NCBI RefSeq assembly: GCF_022698165.1
Contig: NZ_JALDAY010000011.1
Location: forward strand, 62,001-126,000
DNA from: Streptomyces cylindrosporus
GTDB taxonomy: Bacteria > Actinomycetota > Actinomycetes > Streptomycetales > Streptomycetaceae
Length of the DNA stretch: 64,000 bases
Reading direction: 5' to 3'
Part shown: one piece after another, positions 41,417-50,406 of the stretch
How positions within the stretch are numbered: position 1 is the stretch's first letter
Layout of the letters: each line of letters opens with the position of its first letter
The notes under the pieces: generated by a model
Seen by the model: the letters and a program-made list of their open reading frames with translations, nothing else
Databases searched by the model: none
Told to the model about the DNA's origin: nothing
Program-made: the position numbers and the translations under genes

Positions 41417-41959
41417 ATGACCGAGCCGAACTCCTATCAGGGCGGCGACAAGCAGTGGGGTCCCGGACAGCCGCCTCCCGCGCAGCCGGCCGTCCCGCCC
41501 TCCACCCCGCCGCCCGGCTATGGATATCCCGCCAACGCCGCGCCGGCCTACGGCAATCCCACGCCCGCGTACGGCTATCCCCACCAGCCCGCGGCCCCAG
41601 TCCCCATGGGCGGGGCCCCCGTCCTGGCCATCGGGGACATCACGGTGATGGGCGACCAGATCATCACGCCGGCCGGGAGCCTGCCCCTGCGCGGCGCGGT
41701 GTGGAACGCCACCGACATGTCGCACACCGAGGAGAAGATCCCGACCGTCGCCATCGTGCTCGCGATCGTGTTCTTCATCTTCTGTCTGCTCGGCCTGTTC
41801 TTCCTCCTGATGAAGGAGCGGAAGACCACGGGCTTCATCCAGGTCACCGTGACCAGCGCGGGCCGGCACCACTCGACGATGATCCCGGCGCTCGGCCCGC
41901 ACACTTTCCCCGCCGTCATGGGCCAGATCAACTACGCCCGGTCGCTTAGCAACATGTAG
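41417..41959 (+). CDS. Small membrane protein with Pro/Gly/Tyr-rich N-terminus
   Basis: 180 aa. The first ~75 residues are low-complexity (repeated GYGYP/AYGNP and PPP). A short folded region follows (VLAIGDITVMGDQIITPAGSLPLRGAVW), then one membrane helix (TVAIVLAIVFFIFCLLGLFFLLM) and a ~45-residue C-terminal domain (TTGFIQVTVTSAGRHHSTMIPAL). No known function. ATG 41417 has GGGGGACGAG upstream; an ATG nine codons earlier is possible. Confidence 0.75.
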   Translation: MTEPNSYQGGDKQWGPGQPPPAQPAVPPSTPPPGYGYPANAAPAYGNPTPAYGYPHQPAAPVPMGGAPVLAIGDITVMGDQIITPAGSLPLRGAVWNATDMSHTEEKIPTVAIVLAIVFFIFCLLGLFFLLMKERKTTGFIQVTVTSAGRHHSTMIPALGPHTFPAVMGQINYARSLSNM

Positions 41960-41962
41960 CGC

Positions 41963-44452
41963 TCACAGCTGGCTCAGGATCGTCGGATCCGTGATCCTCG
42001 TGTCGTCCGCCAGCATGATCGCCTTGCTGAGGATCACCCCCAGCATCCGGTCCCCCTCGTACGGCAGGTAACCCGCCTGTGGGGCAGTGGGGTTGGACTT
42101 CGGGACGATGCACAGGTACTGGTCGTTCGGGGTCATGAGGATGTTGCCCGAGCCCAAGTGGATTTTGTACGTGTGGCGTTCGCCCTTCACGTGCAGGAAG
42201 CGGCCCTCGATCGTGCAGCGGTCGGCGATCGCGAGGCGGGGTATGAGGCGGTTCAGCAGGGCGCGGCGGGTTTCGGCTGTGGCGTTGAGGTCGCCGAAGC
42301 CGTACGACGTCCAGTACTCCTGGAAACGGCCGCCGGGGCCGCCGTCCTGCCAGGTCGGGTCGTTGCCGACGCTCGCCACGCCGACGAACAGGTCGACGTC
42401 GCGCAGGACTTCGGAGAGGACGAGGGGCGGGATCTCCGCCAACGGCAGCGGGTCCACCGGATCGGCGCCGTCCCGCAGCCACATCCTGTACTCCCCGCCG
42501 CAGCAGTGCGCCGAGTTCTCCGGCGCGTCGATCGGGTAGAAGCGGACCTGGTCGGTGCGCAGGCGGAGGTAGCTGCCGGACTCCGTGGTGTCGTTGCCGT
42601 AGCTCTCGCCCTCGCCCTCGATCCAGTACTCGGCGCGCAGGCCCCACTGCGGCAACTCGCGCATGGCCGGCGGTGCCTCGTCGTCGACCATCAGGCGCAG
42701 TCTGTTGCGCCAACCCCTGATCGCGGCCAGGGAGTTGAACTGGTGCTGGCGCAGCACGTGTGCCGCGAAGCGGTTCGAGTACGTGCCTGTCGCCCGCTCG
42801 GCGTCCGTGAGGAGGTACACCTCGCGGTGGGCCTGTTTGAACGGCTGGGTGACGCGGTGGCGCTCCAGCCAGTCCCGCCACGCGACCGTCTCTGCGGGGT
42901 CGTGGCCGACCGGGTGCCAGAGGCCGACTTCGGTGCCGTCCGTCACCGCGTCGTCGGTCAGGGTGCGCAGTTCGCCGTCCGCGTAGCCGACCGTCCGGCC
43001 GTCCACCGTCCACAGGAGGCGGCGGGCCAGGGTGCCGACCAGAGGATGGTCCAGGTAGCGCTTGCGCCAGGCCGCGTACGGCCACGTGCGGCGCGCCAGG
43101 AACTGGCGGTCCAGGCGCTCGCTCTGGGCCGAGAGCATCTTGTCGATGTCCTTGACGGAGGCCTTCAGCTCCTTGAGCTCGTCGGCGTGGTCGCGCTTGA
43201 CGGCCGCCGGGACGCTCTTCACCGTCCTGCCCGCCGCGGTGCGCCAGCTCAACTGGGCTCTCGTACCGTGCACTTCGAGGACGGCGGTCGTCTCACCCAG
43301 GGCGAATTCCGCACGCCCGACCTCCGTCAGGCCGTACGCGGGCACCGCCAGTTCCTCGATCTCCTCGCGGCTGAGGCCGAGGGCGGTGGCGCGGGCGTCC
43401 AGTGCGGTGTTCAGCACCTTGAGCGTGCCCTTGTAGGTGACGCGGGTGGCCAGGCGGGCCAGTTCGGCTAGCGAGGTCTCGCCGTCGATGCGGGCGAGGG
43501 CGTTGACCGAGGCGTTGGCGACCTTCGGGTTCATCGGTCCGATCCCCTGGACCTTGCGCAGGGCGGTCTCGACCAGGGCCCCGAGCACGCGGTCGGAGTC
43601 GGGCCGGCCGGGCAGGAAGGAGAGCAGCCAGGTCAGACCGCGCAGCGCATCGGCGTTGTAGGCGTCGAGGGTCGCGTTCGGGTCGGCTCCCCAACCTCGG
43701 TCGAGGAGGGGGTGCGTACGAGGTCTGCCCACCAGCCGCAGCCACGCCGTCACCCGCTCACGCACCGCCTCGGCACCGAGCCCCTCGATCAGCGCCGTCG
43801 CGGTCTGCTCCCACTTGGTCGAGGGGCGGGCGGAGTTGGCGGTGGCCGCGTGCGCGAGCAGCCGCTCCCAGCCCGGGGCGAGGTCGGCGGCGTCGGCCAG
43901 GGCGCGGTCCGCCCAGGCCTCCCCGGGGTTCACGACGGGCCGGCCGAGCCGCGCGACCAGCGGGCCCAGCTGCGCCTTGCCGTTCCACAGGGCCAGATGC
44001 GTGCGTCGGACCACGGCCACGAACTCCCCGGGCAGCTCATGGCCGTCGGCCAGTTCGAGCTCGGCCAGCCGGATCAGCTCCCCGACGCTGTAGTGCACGT
44101 CCTGTTCGCCGGCCAGGCGGATCAGCACCGCGCGCGTGTCCAGGGGCTGATCGTCGCCGTGCGGCTCCGGCAGCTGCAGACTGCCGAGCAGGGCCACGAC
44201 GCTGCGCCGAGCGGGCGTACCCGGCTCCAGCTCGTGGAAGCGGGCGGCCAGCGCGTGCACCAGGCGCTGCTGGAAGGGGCCGTCCGCGTCGCGCACCGCG
44301 TCGATCACCTTGCGGTGCTGCGAGCCCCAGTGGTTGCCGACCATCTCGGCGTGTGCGAGCAGTAGGGGGACGAGGCCGTCGGCGTCCCCGGCCGCGACGA
44401 GGGCGCGTACGTCCCGGACCAGCCGCGAGTACTCGGCAGGAGATGTGATCAT
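41963..44452 (-). CDS. DUF4132 domain protein, 829 aa
   Basis: A large soluble protein. The N-terminal half is helical and repeat-like (HEAT-type appearance). The C-terminal portion has the DUF4132 core around LGTLARRLLWTVDGRTVGYADGEL and HRVTQPFKQAHREVYLLTDAE, where WxxRLVW-type and QPFKQ motifs mark the family. Function is unknown; some relatives carry WGR domains. ATG 44452 overlaps the upstream stop (TGATG), so the small upstream protein is a likely partner. Confidence 0.85.
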   Translation of the reverse strand: MITSPAEYSRLVRDVRALVAAGDADGLVPLLLAHAEMVGNHWGSQHRKVIDAVRDADGPFQQRLVHALAARFHELEPGTPARRSVVALLGSLQLPEPHGDDQPLDTRAVLIRLAGEQDVHYSVGELIRLAELELADGHELPGEFVAVVRRTHLALWNGKAQLGPLVARLGRPVVNPGEAWADRALADAADLAPGWERLLAHAATANSARPSTKWEQTATALIEGLGAEAVRERVTAWLRLVGRPRTHPLLDRGWGADPNATLDAYNADALRGLTWLLSFLPGRPDSDRVLGALVETALRKVQGIGPMNPKVANASVNALARIDGETSLAELARLATRVTYKGTLKVLNTALDARATALGLSREEIEELAVPAYGLTEVGRAEFALGETTAVLEVHGTRAQLSWRTAAGRTVKSVPAAVKRDHADELKELKASVKDIDKMLSAQSERLDRQFLARRTWPYAAWRKRYLDHPLVGTLARRLLWTVDGRTVGYADGELRTLTDDAVTDGTEVGLWHPVGHDPAETVAWRDWLERHRVTQPFKQAHREVYLLTDAERATGTYSNRFAAHVLRQHQFNSLAAIRGWRNRLRLMVDDEAPPAMRELPQWGLRAEYWIEGEGESYGNDTTESGSYLRLRTDQVRFYPIDAPENSAHCCGGEYRMWLRDGADPVDPLPLAEIPPLVLSEVLRDVDLFVGVASVGNDPTWQDGGPGGRFQEYWTSYGFGDLNATAETRRALLNRLIPRLAIADRCTIEGRFLHVKGERHTYKIHLGSGNILMTPNDQYLCIVPKSNPTAPQAGYLPYEGDRMLGVILSKAIMLADDTRITDPTILSQL

Positions 44453-44844
44453 CAGCCACCCACCAGCGGTACGAGCTTCAGGAACGTCACCTCGGTGCCG
44501 AGCGGCAGCTCGACCTCCTCGTCCACCTCGGTGACCTGGCGGTCGCCGACCAGCACCAGGAAGCCGTTCCCCGCGAACGCCTGCAGCGCCAGCTCCGTCT
44601 GCGCCTCGGGGTCTATGCGGCGGGGCGTGCGCAGCGCGTACCCGTTCAGCACGCGCTCCGCGTCGCGCGGCTGCACCAGGCCCTGGAACACCTCCGGCGT
44701 ACGCGCGTTGTACTCGGCGACCTCCTGGAACACCCGGCGCCGGATCAACTCACCCACGGTGAGCCGCTCCTCGGCGACCTCCAGCTCCCAGCCGGCGCCC
44801 CGCTCCCCCGCAGTCGTCTCGTCGACGAACGTCACGAATCCCAT
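44452..44844 (-). CDS. Small protein coupled to DUF4132 gene
   Basis: 130 aa, MGFVTFVDETTAGERGAGW at the start, with a beta-rich C-terminus (ELPLGTEVTFLKLVPLVGG). No family recognised. TACTGT ends 7 nt before the ATG at 44844 and no ribosome site is present, suggesting a leaderless start. It is divergent from the glyoxalase-fold gene. Confidence 0.75.
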   Translation of the reverse strand: MGFVTFVDETTAGERGAGWELEVAEERLTVGELIRRRVFQEVAEYNARTPEVFQGLVQPRDAERVLNGYALRTPRRIDPEAQTELALQAFAGNGFLVLVGDRQVTEVDEEVELPLGTEVTFLKLVPLVGG

Positions 44845-44912
44845 GCCGACGACAGTAGAGGCCGCCACTGACAATCACCGGCTCCGGACGATCCGACACC
44901 TATTCTGACGGT

Positions 44913-45323
44913 ATGTCAGATGACCAGTCGTACGAACTGCTCGGCTTCGACAACGTGCTGCTTCCCGTCGGGGACCTCGGCACGGCCGTCGATTTCTACG
45001 AGCGCGCCGGGTTCGCGGTGGGGTTCCGGTTCGACGAGGCCGGGATCGCGCTGCTGAAGGTCGGGGGCGAGACGCCCGGGATCCTGCTGCGGCAGGAGGA
45101 GGCGCTGGGTCACCGGCCGCCGCCGTGGCCGTCCCCGCGGCTGTGGATCGAGGTGGCGGACGCGCGGACGGCGGCCCGCAGCCTCGCCGCGGCCGGGATC
45201 CCACCCCTCGACGAGCCCTTCTCCGTGGCCACGGGCTGGACCGTCGAGGTCGCCGATCCATGGGGGAACGTCATCGGGTTCACGGACTACTCGAAGCGGC
45301 CGGAGCTCGGCCGCCGGCCGTGA
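44913..45323 (+). CDS. VOC-superfamily (glyoxalase/bleomycin-resistance fold) protein
   Basis: 136 aa with two beta-alpha-beta-beta-beta units: FDNVLLPVGDLGTAVDFYERAGFAVGF and RLWIEVADARTAARSL...VEVADPWGNVIGFTDY. The fold covers glyoxalases, dioxygenases and drug-binding proteins, and the substrate is unknown. Metal ligands are not all obvious, so it may be a binder. TATTCT ends 6 nt before the ATG, another probable leaderless message. Confidence 0.87.
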   Translation: MSDDQSYELLGFDNVLLPVGDLGTAVDFYERAGFAVGFRFDEAGIALLKVGGETPGILLRQEEALGHRPPPWPSPRLWIEVADARTAARSLAAAGIPPLDEPFSVATGWTVEVADPWGNVIGFTDYSKRPELGRRP

Positions 45324-45380
45324 GGCGAACTGCGGCCCGGCCATGGCGCGTTCCGTGACGCAGACCCCATCCCATCCAGC

Positions 45381-45394
45381 TTGAACGCGTTCAA
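45381..45394. promoter_or_regulatory. Operator 1, perfect palindrome TTGAACGCGTTCAA
   Basis: A 14-base perfect palindrome. Its first six bases (TTGAAC) are 17 bases from TACAGT (45404-45409), making a standard -35/-10 pair with the operator on the -35. Confidence 0.88.
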
Positions 45395-45403
45395 AAAGAG
45401 GTC

Positions 45404-45409
45404 TACAGT
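45404..45409 (+). promoter_or_regulatory. -10 box of the TetR-controlled operon promoter
   Basis: TACAGT at 17-bp spacing from TTGAAC (45381-45386). The predicted transcript would begin near 45416, between the two operators. Confidence 0.7.
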
Positions 45410-45425
45410 CCTTCCTGTCAGCGTT

Positions 45426-45439
45426 TTGAACGCGTTCAA
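45426..45439. promoter_or_regulatory. Operator 2, perfect palindrome TTGAACGCGTTCAA
   Basis: Identical to operator 1, 45 bases downstream, just past the predicted transcript start and ahead of the ribosome site. The pair is a natural target for the TetR protein encoded by the third gene of this operon. Confidence 0.85.
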
Positions 45440-45452
45440 GAAGGGGTGGGGC

Positions 45453-45860
45453 ATGGACCGCACGGTCATCGCCTACGTCATCTACCTGCTGGTCAGCATC
45501 GCGCTGACCATCTGGGTGGCCCGCACGCTCAGCCGCAATGGGCGGATCTTCCTCGCCGACGTACTGCAGGGGAACGAGAAGCTCGCCGACGCCGTCAACC
45601 ACCTCCTGGTGGTCGGCTTCTACCTCGTCAACCTCGGCTTCGTCGCCCTCTACCTGAGCGGCGACGAGACCATCGAGGACACCCGGGGAATCTTCGAGGC
45701 CCTGTCGACCAAGCTCGGCGTGGTGCTGCTGGTGCTCGGTGTCATGCACCTGGGGAACGTGTACGTGCTCAACAGGATCCGGCGCCGTAGCGTCATGGAG
45801 CGCGAACAGGTGCCGCCGGTCGGGCCGCAGGACTGGGTCGCTCCGTCGGTCGGGGCGTGA
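45453..45860 (+). CDS. Hypothetical integral membrane protein, 135 aa
   Basis: Three membrane helices (VIAYVIYLLVSIALTIWVA, HLLVVGFYLVNLGFVALYL, KLGVVLLVLGVMHLGNVYVL). The second and third helix regions have histidines (AVNHLLV, GVMHLGN) that could bind a cofactor, though no family is recognised. It is first in an operon with a DCC-type thiol protein and a TetR gene, under a doubly-operated promoter. The stop overlaps the next start (GTGA). The start ATG 45453 follows GGGGTGGGG. Confidence 0.75.
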   Translation: MDRTVIAYVIYLLVSIALTIWVARTLSRNGRIFLADVLQGNEKLADAVNHLLVVGFYLVNLGFVALYLSGDETIEDTRGIFEALSTKLGVVLLVLGVMHLGNVYVLNRIRRRSVMEREQVPPVGPQDWVAPSVGA

Positions 45861-46366
45861 GCGCCGTGACGACACTCCAGGGCCGGGACGCCAGGCGCGT
45901 CCCGGTCCGCCGGCTCACGGTCCTGTACGACGCGGACTGCTCGCTGTGCACCTTCCTGCGCGACTGGCTGACCCGGCAGCCGCAACTGGTGCCCCTGGAA
46001 CTCGTCCCCGCCGACTCGGAGCGGGCCCGGCAGCGCTTCCCGGGCCTCGACCACCGGGCCACTCTCGACGACATCACCGTCGTAGGCGATTCCGGTCAGG
46101 TCTACCGGGGGACGGCAGCGTGGATCGTCACCCTGTGGGCGCTGCGCGAGCACCGGCCGCTGGCGCACCGGCTGAGCACGCCTTCGGGGATGCCGTTCGC
46201 CAAGGGCGCGGCGCTGGCGGCGGCCAAGTGGCGGGGCTCGCAGCGGGGGCAGCGGCAGTGGGGCGGGACGGGGTACCACGCGGTGGACGGGTGGTCTTAC
46301 GACCCCGCGGTGGGCTGGACGTACAGCGCACCGGGCTGCGGCGACGGTACCTGCGTCACCCCGTAG
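45857..46366 (+). CDS. DCC-family (DUF393) thiol-disulfide oxidoreductase-like protein
   Basis: 169 aa. LTVLYDADCSLCTFLRDWL is the DxDCxxC motif that names the family. The protein continues ITVVGDSGQVYRGTAAW. It ends in a Trp/Gly-rich tail with two further cysteines (GCGDGTC). Redox chemistry is presumed, not proven. GTG 45857 overlaps the upstream stop, so it is co-translated with the membrane protein. Confidence 0.85.
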   Translation: MSAVTTLQGRDARRVPVRRLTVLYDADCSLCTFLRDWLTRQPQLVPLELVPADSERARQRFPGLDHRATLDDITVVGDSGQVYRGTAAWIVTLWALREHRPLAHRLSTPSGMPFAKGAALAAAKWRGSQRGQRQWGGTGYHAVDGWSYDPAVGWTYSAPGCGDGTCVTP

Positions 46367-46376
46367 GCTCTCGTCC

Positions 46377-47138
46377 GTGCCTGCGATGAACGACAGCCCG
46401 AACAGCGACCACCCGCACGGTGAAGGGCCCGAGGGGGGCGGGGCGCCCAGCAAGTCCGAGCAGACCCGCGCGCTGATCCTGGAGACCGCGATGCGGCTCT
46501 TCCAGGAGCGGGGCTACGACAGGACGACCATGCGGGCGATCGCCACCGAGGCCGGGGTCTCGGTGGGCAACGCGTACTACTACTTCGCCGGCAAGGAACA
46601 CCTCATCCAGGGCTTCTACGACCGGATCGCCGCCGAGCACCAGGTGGCGGTCCGGGAGGTGCTGGACCGGGAGACCGACCTGGAGGCGCGGCTCGCGGGC
46701 GTCCTGAAGGCGTGGCTGGACATCGCGAAGCCGTATCACGAGTTCGCGGTGCAGTTCTTCAAGAACGCGGCGGACCCGGACAGTCCGCTCAGCCCCTTCT
46801 CCCCCGAGTCGGAGCACGCGCGCGTGGAGGCCATTTCCGTGCACCGCGAGGTCCTGGCGGGCGCGACGAAGACCAAGGTGCCGGAGGAACTGCGGGACGT
46901 CCTGCCCGAGTTGATGTGGCTGTCCCAGATGGGGCTGGTCCTGTACTGGATCTTCGACCGCACGGAGGGCCGCGAGCGCAGCTACCGGCTGGCCGAGCGC
47001 GGGGCCAAGCTGACCGCGCGCGGGGTGTCGCTGGCGCGGTTCCGGGTGCTGCGGCCGCTGGTGCGTGAGGTGCACGAGCTGTTCACGGACTTCCTGCCGG
47101 GGATGACCAGGGTGCTGCCCACCCCCGGCAAGTCCTGA
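46377..47138 (+). CDS. TetR-family regulator of its own operon
   Basis: 253 aa. The HTH segment is ~30-75: MRLFQERGYDRTTMRAIATEAGVSVGNAYYYFAGKEHL. A long ligand-binding C-terminal domain follows. It is 10 bases downstream of the DCC gene and probably read with it. A second leaderless promoter is suggested by TAGGCT ending 7 nt before the GTG. The TTGAACGCGTTCAA pair at 45381-45439 is its most likely operator. It converges on the MMPL gene, which has no such site upstream. Confidence 0.9.
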   Translation: MPAMNDSPNSDHPHGEGPEGGGAPSKSEQTRALILETAMRLFQERGYDRTTMRAIATEAGVSVGNAYYYFAGKEHLIQGFYDRIAAEHQVAVREVLDRETDLEARLAGVLKAWLDIAKPYHEFAVQFFKNAADPDSPLSPFSPESEHARVEAISVHREVLAGATKTKVPEELRDVLPELMWLSQMGLVLYWIFDRTEGRERSYRLAERGAKLTARGVSLARFRVLRPLVREVHELFTDFLPGMTRVLPTPGKS

Positions 47139-47143
47139 CGCGG

Positions 47144-49558
47144 TCAGTTCACCGCGTCCACCTCACCCTCGGCGAGCTCGACGTCGTACACCAACGGGCC
47201 GTCCGCGACCTCCACATGGGCCGCGCGAGAGCCGTACGACGTCGCCGTCGTCGCCAGCAGGTACGTCCCCGGCGCCGGCACCGAGACGATGTAGGAGCCG
47301 TCGGCGAGCGACTCGACCCGGTCCAGCTGGCGGCCGCCCTTCGACAGCAGGGTCACCGAGGCGCCGTCCACGGGCTCGCCGTCGGCCGTGCGGATGAAGC
47401 CGTGGACCACCGAGGCAGGGCCGTCCGTGGCCAACGCCTCGACGGCGTCCTCCCTGGGCTCGACCGCGAGGTGCGGCAGCCGCTTCTCCAGCCAGGACGG
47501 CAGCCACCAGTTGGAGTTGCCGAGCAGGTGCATCGCGGCGGGCACCAGTGCCGTACGGAGGATGAAGGCGTCGAGCGCCACCGCGGCCGCCAGGCCCACG
47601 CCCGCCATCGCCGCGCCCGAGTCGCCGCTGAGGACGAAGGCGAGGAAGACGCAGACCATGATGAGGGCCGCGGAGTTGATGACCCGGCTGGTCTCGGCGA
47701 GGCCCACGCGCACCGCGCGCGCGTTGTCGCGCGTGTGCACCCACTCCTCGTGCATCCGGCTCACCAGGAAGACCTGGTAGTCCATCGAGAGGCCGAAGAG
47801 CAGGGACAGCATGATGACCGGCAGGAACGCGTTGATCGGGCCCTCCTTGCCGAGGCCGAGGAGGTCCAGGCCCCAGCCCCACTGGAAGATCGCGACCAGG
47901 ACGCCGAAGGAGGCCGCCGCGGCGATCAGGTTCATCAGGGCGGCCGTCAGCGGCACGACCAGGGAGCGGAAGGCGACCAGCAGGAGCAGGAAGCCGAGGC
48001 CGATGATCGTCGCGATGAACAGGGGCAGCCGGTCGCCCGTGACGGACGCGAAGTCCTTCGACACGGCCGTCACACCGCCGACGTGGGCCTGCGCGCCGGC
48101 TTCCGGGATCACCTTGTCGCGCAGGGTGTCGATGAGGTCGTCCGTCGCCTTGGACTGCGGTGACGTCGTCGGCACGACCTGGATCACCGTGACGCCCTTC
48201 GCGGGCGGCAGCGCGGCGACCCGGGCGACCCCGGAGGTCGACTCGATGCCCTTGACGAGGGCGGTCGTGTCGCCGCCGACGGTGACCACCTGGAGCGGGC
48301 CGTTGAAGCCCGGTCCGAAGCCGTCGGCAAGGAGGTCGTACGCCTTCCTGGTGGTCGTGGACGCCTGGTCGTTGCCCTGGTCGGTGGCGCCGAGGCGCAG
48401 CGACAGCACGGGGATGGCCAGGACGGCCATGACGACCAGGGCGAGCGCGGCGATCCGGCGGGGGCGCTTCTCGACGTTGACCGACCAGCGGGCGGCCAGA
48501 CCGCTCGCCTTCTCCGGCGCGGGGCCCTCCGCGGCCAGCTTGCGGCGCTGGCGGCGGCTGAGCACGCGCGGGCCCAGGAAGCCGAGCAGCGCGGGCAGCA
48601 GGGTCGTTGCGGCGAGGACGCTGAGGACGACCGTGAGGGAGGTGCCGACGACGACGCCGTCCAGGAAGCGCAGTCGCGTCACGAGCATGCCGGCCAGGGC
48701 GATGCAGACCGTGCCACCCGCGAACAGCACCGCGCGTCCGGAGGTGTTGAGGGCGGTGACCGCGGACTCCTCGGGGTCCAGGCCGCGCTCGATGCCTCGC
48801 CGGTGCCGGGTGACGATGAACAGGGCGTAGTCGATGCCGACGCCGAGGCCGATCAGGGAGGCGAGCAGCGGGGCGATGTCGGGGATGTCGGTGGAGTGGC
48901 TGAGCAACTGGGTCGAGAACAGGCCCATGCCCACGCCGAAGACGGCGATGGCGATCGGCAGCATCATCGCGAAGAACGAGCCGAAGGCCAGGAACAGCAC
49001 GACGGCCGCCGCGATGATGCCGACCATCTCGGAGAGGCCCTGCGGGGGCTCCTGGACGCGCTGGATGGCCTGGCCGCCCAGCTCGACCTGGAGGCCGCTG
49101 CGTTCGGCCGCCTGGGCGGTGTCGAGGACCTTCTGGACCTGCTCCTTGGGGATCTCGTTCGCCCGCTTGGTGAAGGTGAGCTGGGCGTACGCGATCCTGC
49201 CGTCCTTGCTGATCTGCGTGGCCCCCTGGGCGCCGGCGTAGGGGCTGGTGACCGCGCCGACGCCGGGCAGCTTCGCGATCTTGTCGAGGGCCGGCCGGAC
49301 GCGGTCCTGGACGGCGGCGTCCTTCACCGAGCCCTGGTCGACCTTCCAGACCACGGTGTCCGTGTCACCGGACGTGTTCGGGAAGGCCTTCTCCATCAGG
49401 TCGTACGCGCTCTTGGAGTCCGTGTCGGGGAGGGAGAAGACGTTCGCGTAGTTCGTCCCCGCCGAAGAGGCCGAGAAGCCCAGGCCGAACAGTGCCCCCA
49501 CCCACAACAACAGGACCACCAGCCGGTGCCGATAGCACCACCGTGCCAATGCCGCCAC
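47144..49558 (-). CDS. MMPL/RND-family transporter with C-terminal CarboxypepD_reg-like domain
   Basis: About 804 aa in two six-helix halves, each with a large outer loop. GVGIDYALFIVTRHRRG and FGLSMDYQVFLVSRMHEEW are the RND helix motifs with paired acidic/aromatic residues. An 80-residue beta domain at the end (VVHGFIRTADGEPVDGASVTLLSKGG...) matches a carboxypeptidase-regulatory Ig-like module, an extra not present in most MMPL proteins. It exports lipids or other hydrophobic molecules. A GTG at 49558 with GGAG 8 bases upstream is preferred over a TTG at 49564. Confidence 0.9.
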   Translation of the reverse strand: MAALARWCYRHRLVVLLLWVGALFGLGFSASSAGTNYANVFSLPDTDSKSAYDLMEKAFPNTSGDTDTVVWKVDQGSVKDAAVQDRVRPALDKIAKLPGVGAVTSPYAGAQGATQISKDGRIAYAQLTFTKRANEIPKEQVQKVLDTAQAAERSGLQVELGGQAIQRVQEPPQGLSEMVGIIAAAVVLFLAFGSFFAMMLPIAIAVFGVGMGLFSTQLLSHSTDIPDIAPLLASLIGLGVGIDYALFIVTRHRRGIERGLDPEESAVTALNTSGRAVLFAGGTVCIALAGMLVTRLRFLDGVVVGTSLTVVLSVLAATTLLPALLGFLGPRVLSRRQRRKLAAEGPAPEKASGLAARWSVNVEKRPRRIAALALVVMAVLAIPVLSLRLGATDQGNDQASTTTRKAYDLLADGFGPGFNGPLQVVTVGGDTTALVKGIESTSGVARVAALPPAKGVTVIQVVPTTSPQSKATDDLIDTLRDKVIPEAGAQAHVGGVTAVSKDFASVTGDRLPLFIATIIGLGFLLLLVAFRSLVVPLTAALMNLIAAAASFGVLVAIFQWGWGLDLLGLGKEGPINAFLPVIMLSLLFGLSMDYQVFLVSRMHEEWVHTRDNARAVRVGLAETSRVINSAALIMVCVFLAFVLSGDSGAAMAGVGLAAAVALDAFILRTALVPAAMHLLGNSNWWLPSWLEKRLPHLAVEPREDAVEALATDGPASVVHGFIRTADGEPVDGASVTLLSKGGRQLDRVESLADGSYIVSVPAPGTYLLATTATSYGSRAAHVEVADGPLVYDVELAEGEVDAVN

Positions 49559-49716
49559 GATCAACGCTCCTTAGTCGGTCGTCGGTTGGTCCCCCAGGTC
49601 CTGGGCAACAGAATTGGGGGCGGCACGCGCGCGTGGACACGACTCGGCCATGACTCTCAAGGAACTCCAAAGACCGATCCGGCCCGGCTGTCAGTGGCCC
49701 GCCCGATACTGGGGGC

Positions 49717-50406
49717 ATGACGACGGCTCCAGGCACCGTGCTGGTGGTGGAGGACGAGCCGAGCATCGCGGACGTCCTCGCCATCGCCCTGCGCTTCCAC
49801 CACTTCGAGGTGATGGTCGCGGGCAGCGTCCGCGAGGCCCGCGCGCTCGCCGAGCGCACCCGGCCCGACGCGGCGCTGCTCGACGTCATGCTGCCGGACG
49901 GCGACGGGCGCGCGCTGGGCCGGCAACTGCGCGCCGAGCGGCCCGACCTGGCAATCGTCTTCCTCACCGCGCGCGACTCGCCGGCCGAAGTCGTCGGCGC
50001 CCTCGGCTTCGGCGACGACTACATCACCAAGCCGTTCAACATCGACGAGGTCGTCGCCCGCATCACCGCGGTGCTGCGCCGCACGCGCGCGTCGGACGTC
50101 CTGCCGCAGCGCCCGCCCCTGCGCTACGGCGACCTGGAGCTGGACGAGACGACGTACAGCGTCCACCGCGCGGGCCGCAGCGTCGAGCTCACCCCCACCG
50201 AGTACGCGCTGCTGCGCTTCCTGGTGCGCAACGGCGGCCGGATCGTGCCCAAGGAACAGCTCCTGCGCCATGTCTGGCAGTACGAGCACACCCCGCCCGA
50301 GTCGACGGTCGTCGAGACCTACATCAGCTATCTGCGGCGCAAGCTGGACGCCCTGGGGCCGCCGGTGATCACCACGCGGCGTGGTGTCGGATACGGGCTC
50401 GCATGA
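49717..50406 (+). CDS. OmpR-family response regulator
   Basis: 229 aa. The receiver domain has VVEDEPSIADVL (acidic pocket), ALLDVMLPDGDG (phosphoacceptor Asp) and YITKPFN (Lys). The C-terminal winged helix (VELTPTEYALLRFLVRNGG...VVETYISYLRRKL...RGVGYGL) binds DNA. GATACT ends 6 nt before the ATG, so a leaderless transcript is likely. The kinase gene follows with an ATGA overlap. Confidence 0.93.
   Translation: MTTAPGTVLVVEDEPSIADVLAIALRFHHFEVMVAGSVREARALAERTRPDAALLDVMLPDGDGRALGRQLRAERPDLAIVFLTARDSPAEVVGALGFGDDYITKPFNIDEVVARITAVLRRTRASDVLPQRPPLRYGDLELDETTYSVHRAGRSVELTPTEYALLRFLVRNGGRIVPKEQLLRHVWQYEHTPPESTVVETYISYLRRKLDALGPPVITTRRGVGYGLA

Noticed and set aside
45381..45439. TTGAACGCGTTCAA as LexA/SOS boxes
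   Set aside because: The inner GAACGCGTTC is LexA-like, but two identical full palindromes sit on the promoter of an operon encoding its own TetR, and no DNA-repair gene is near.
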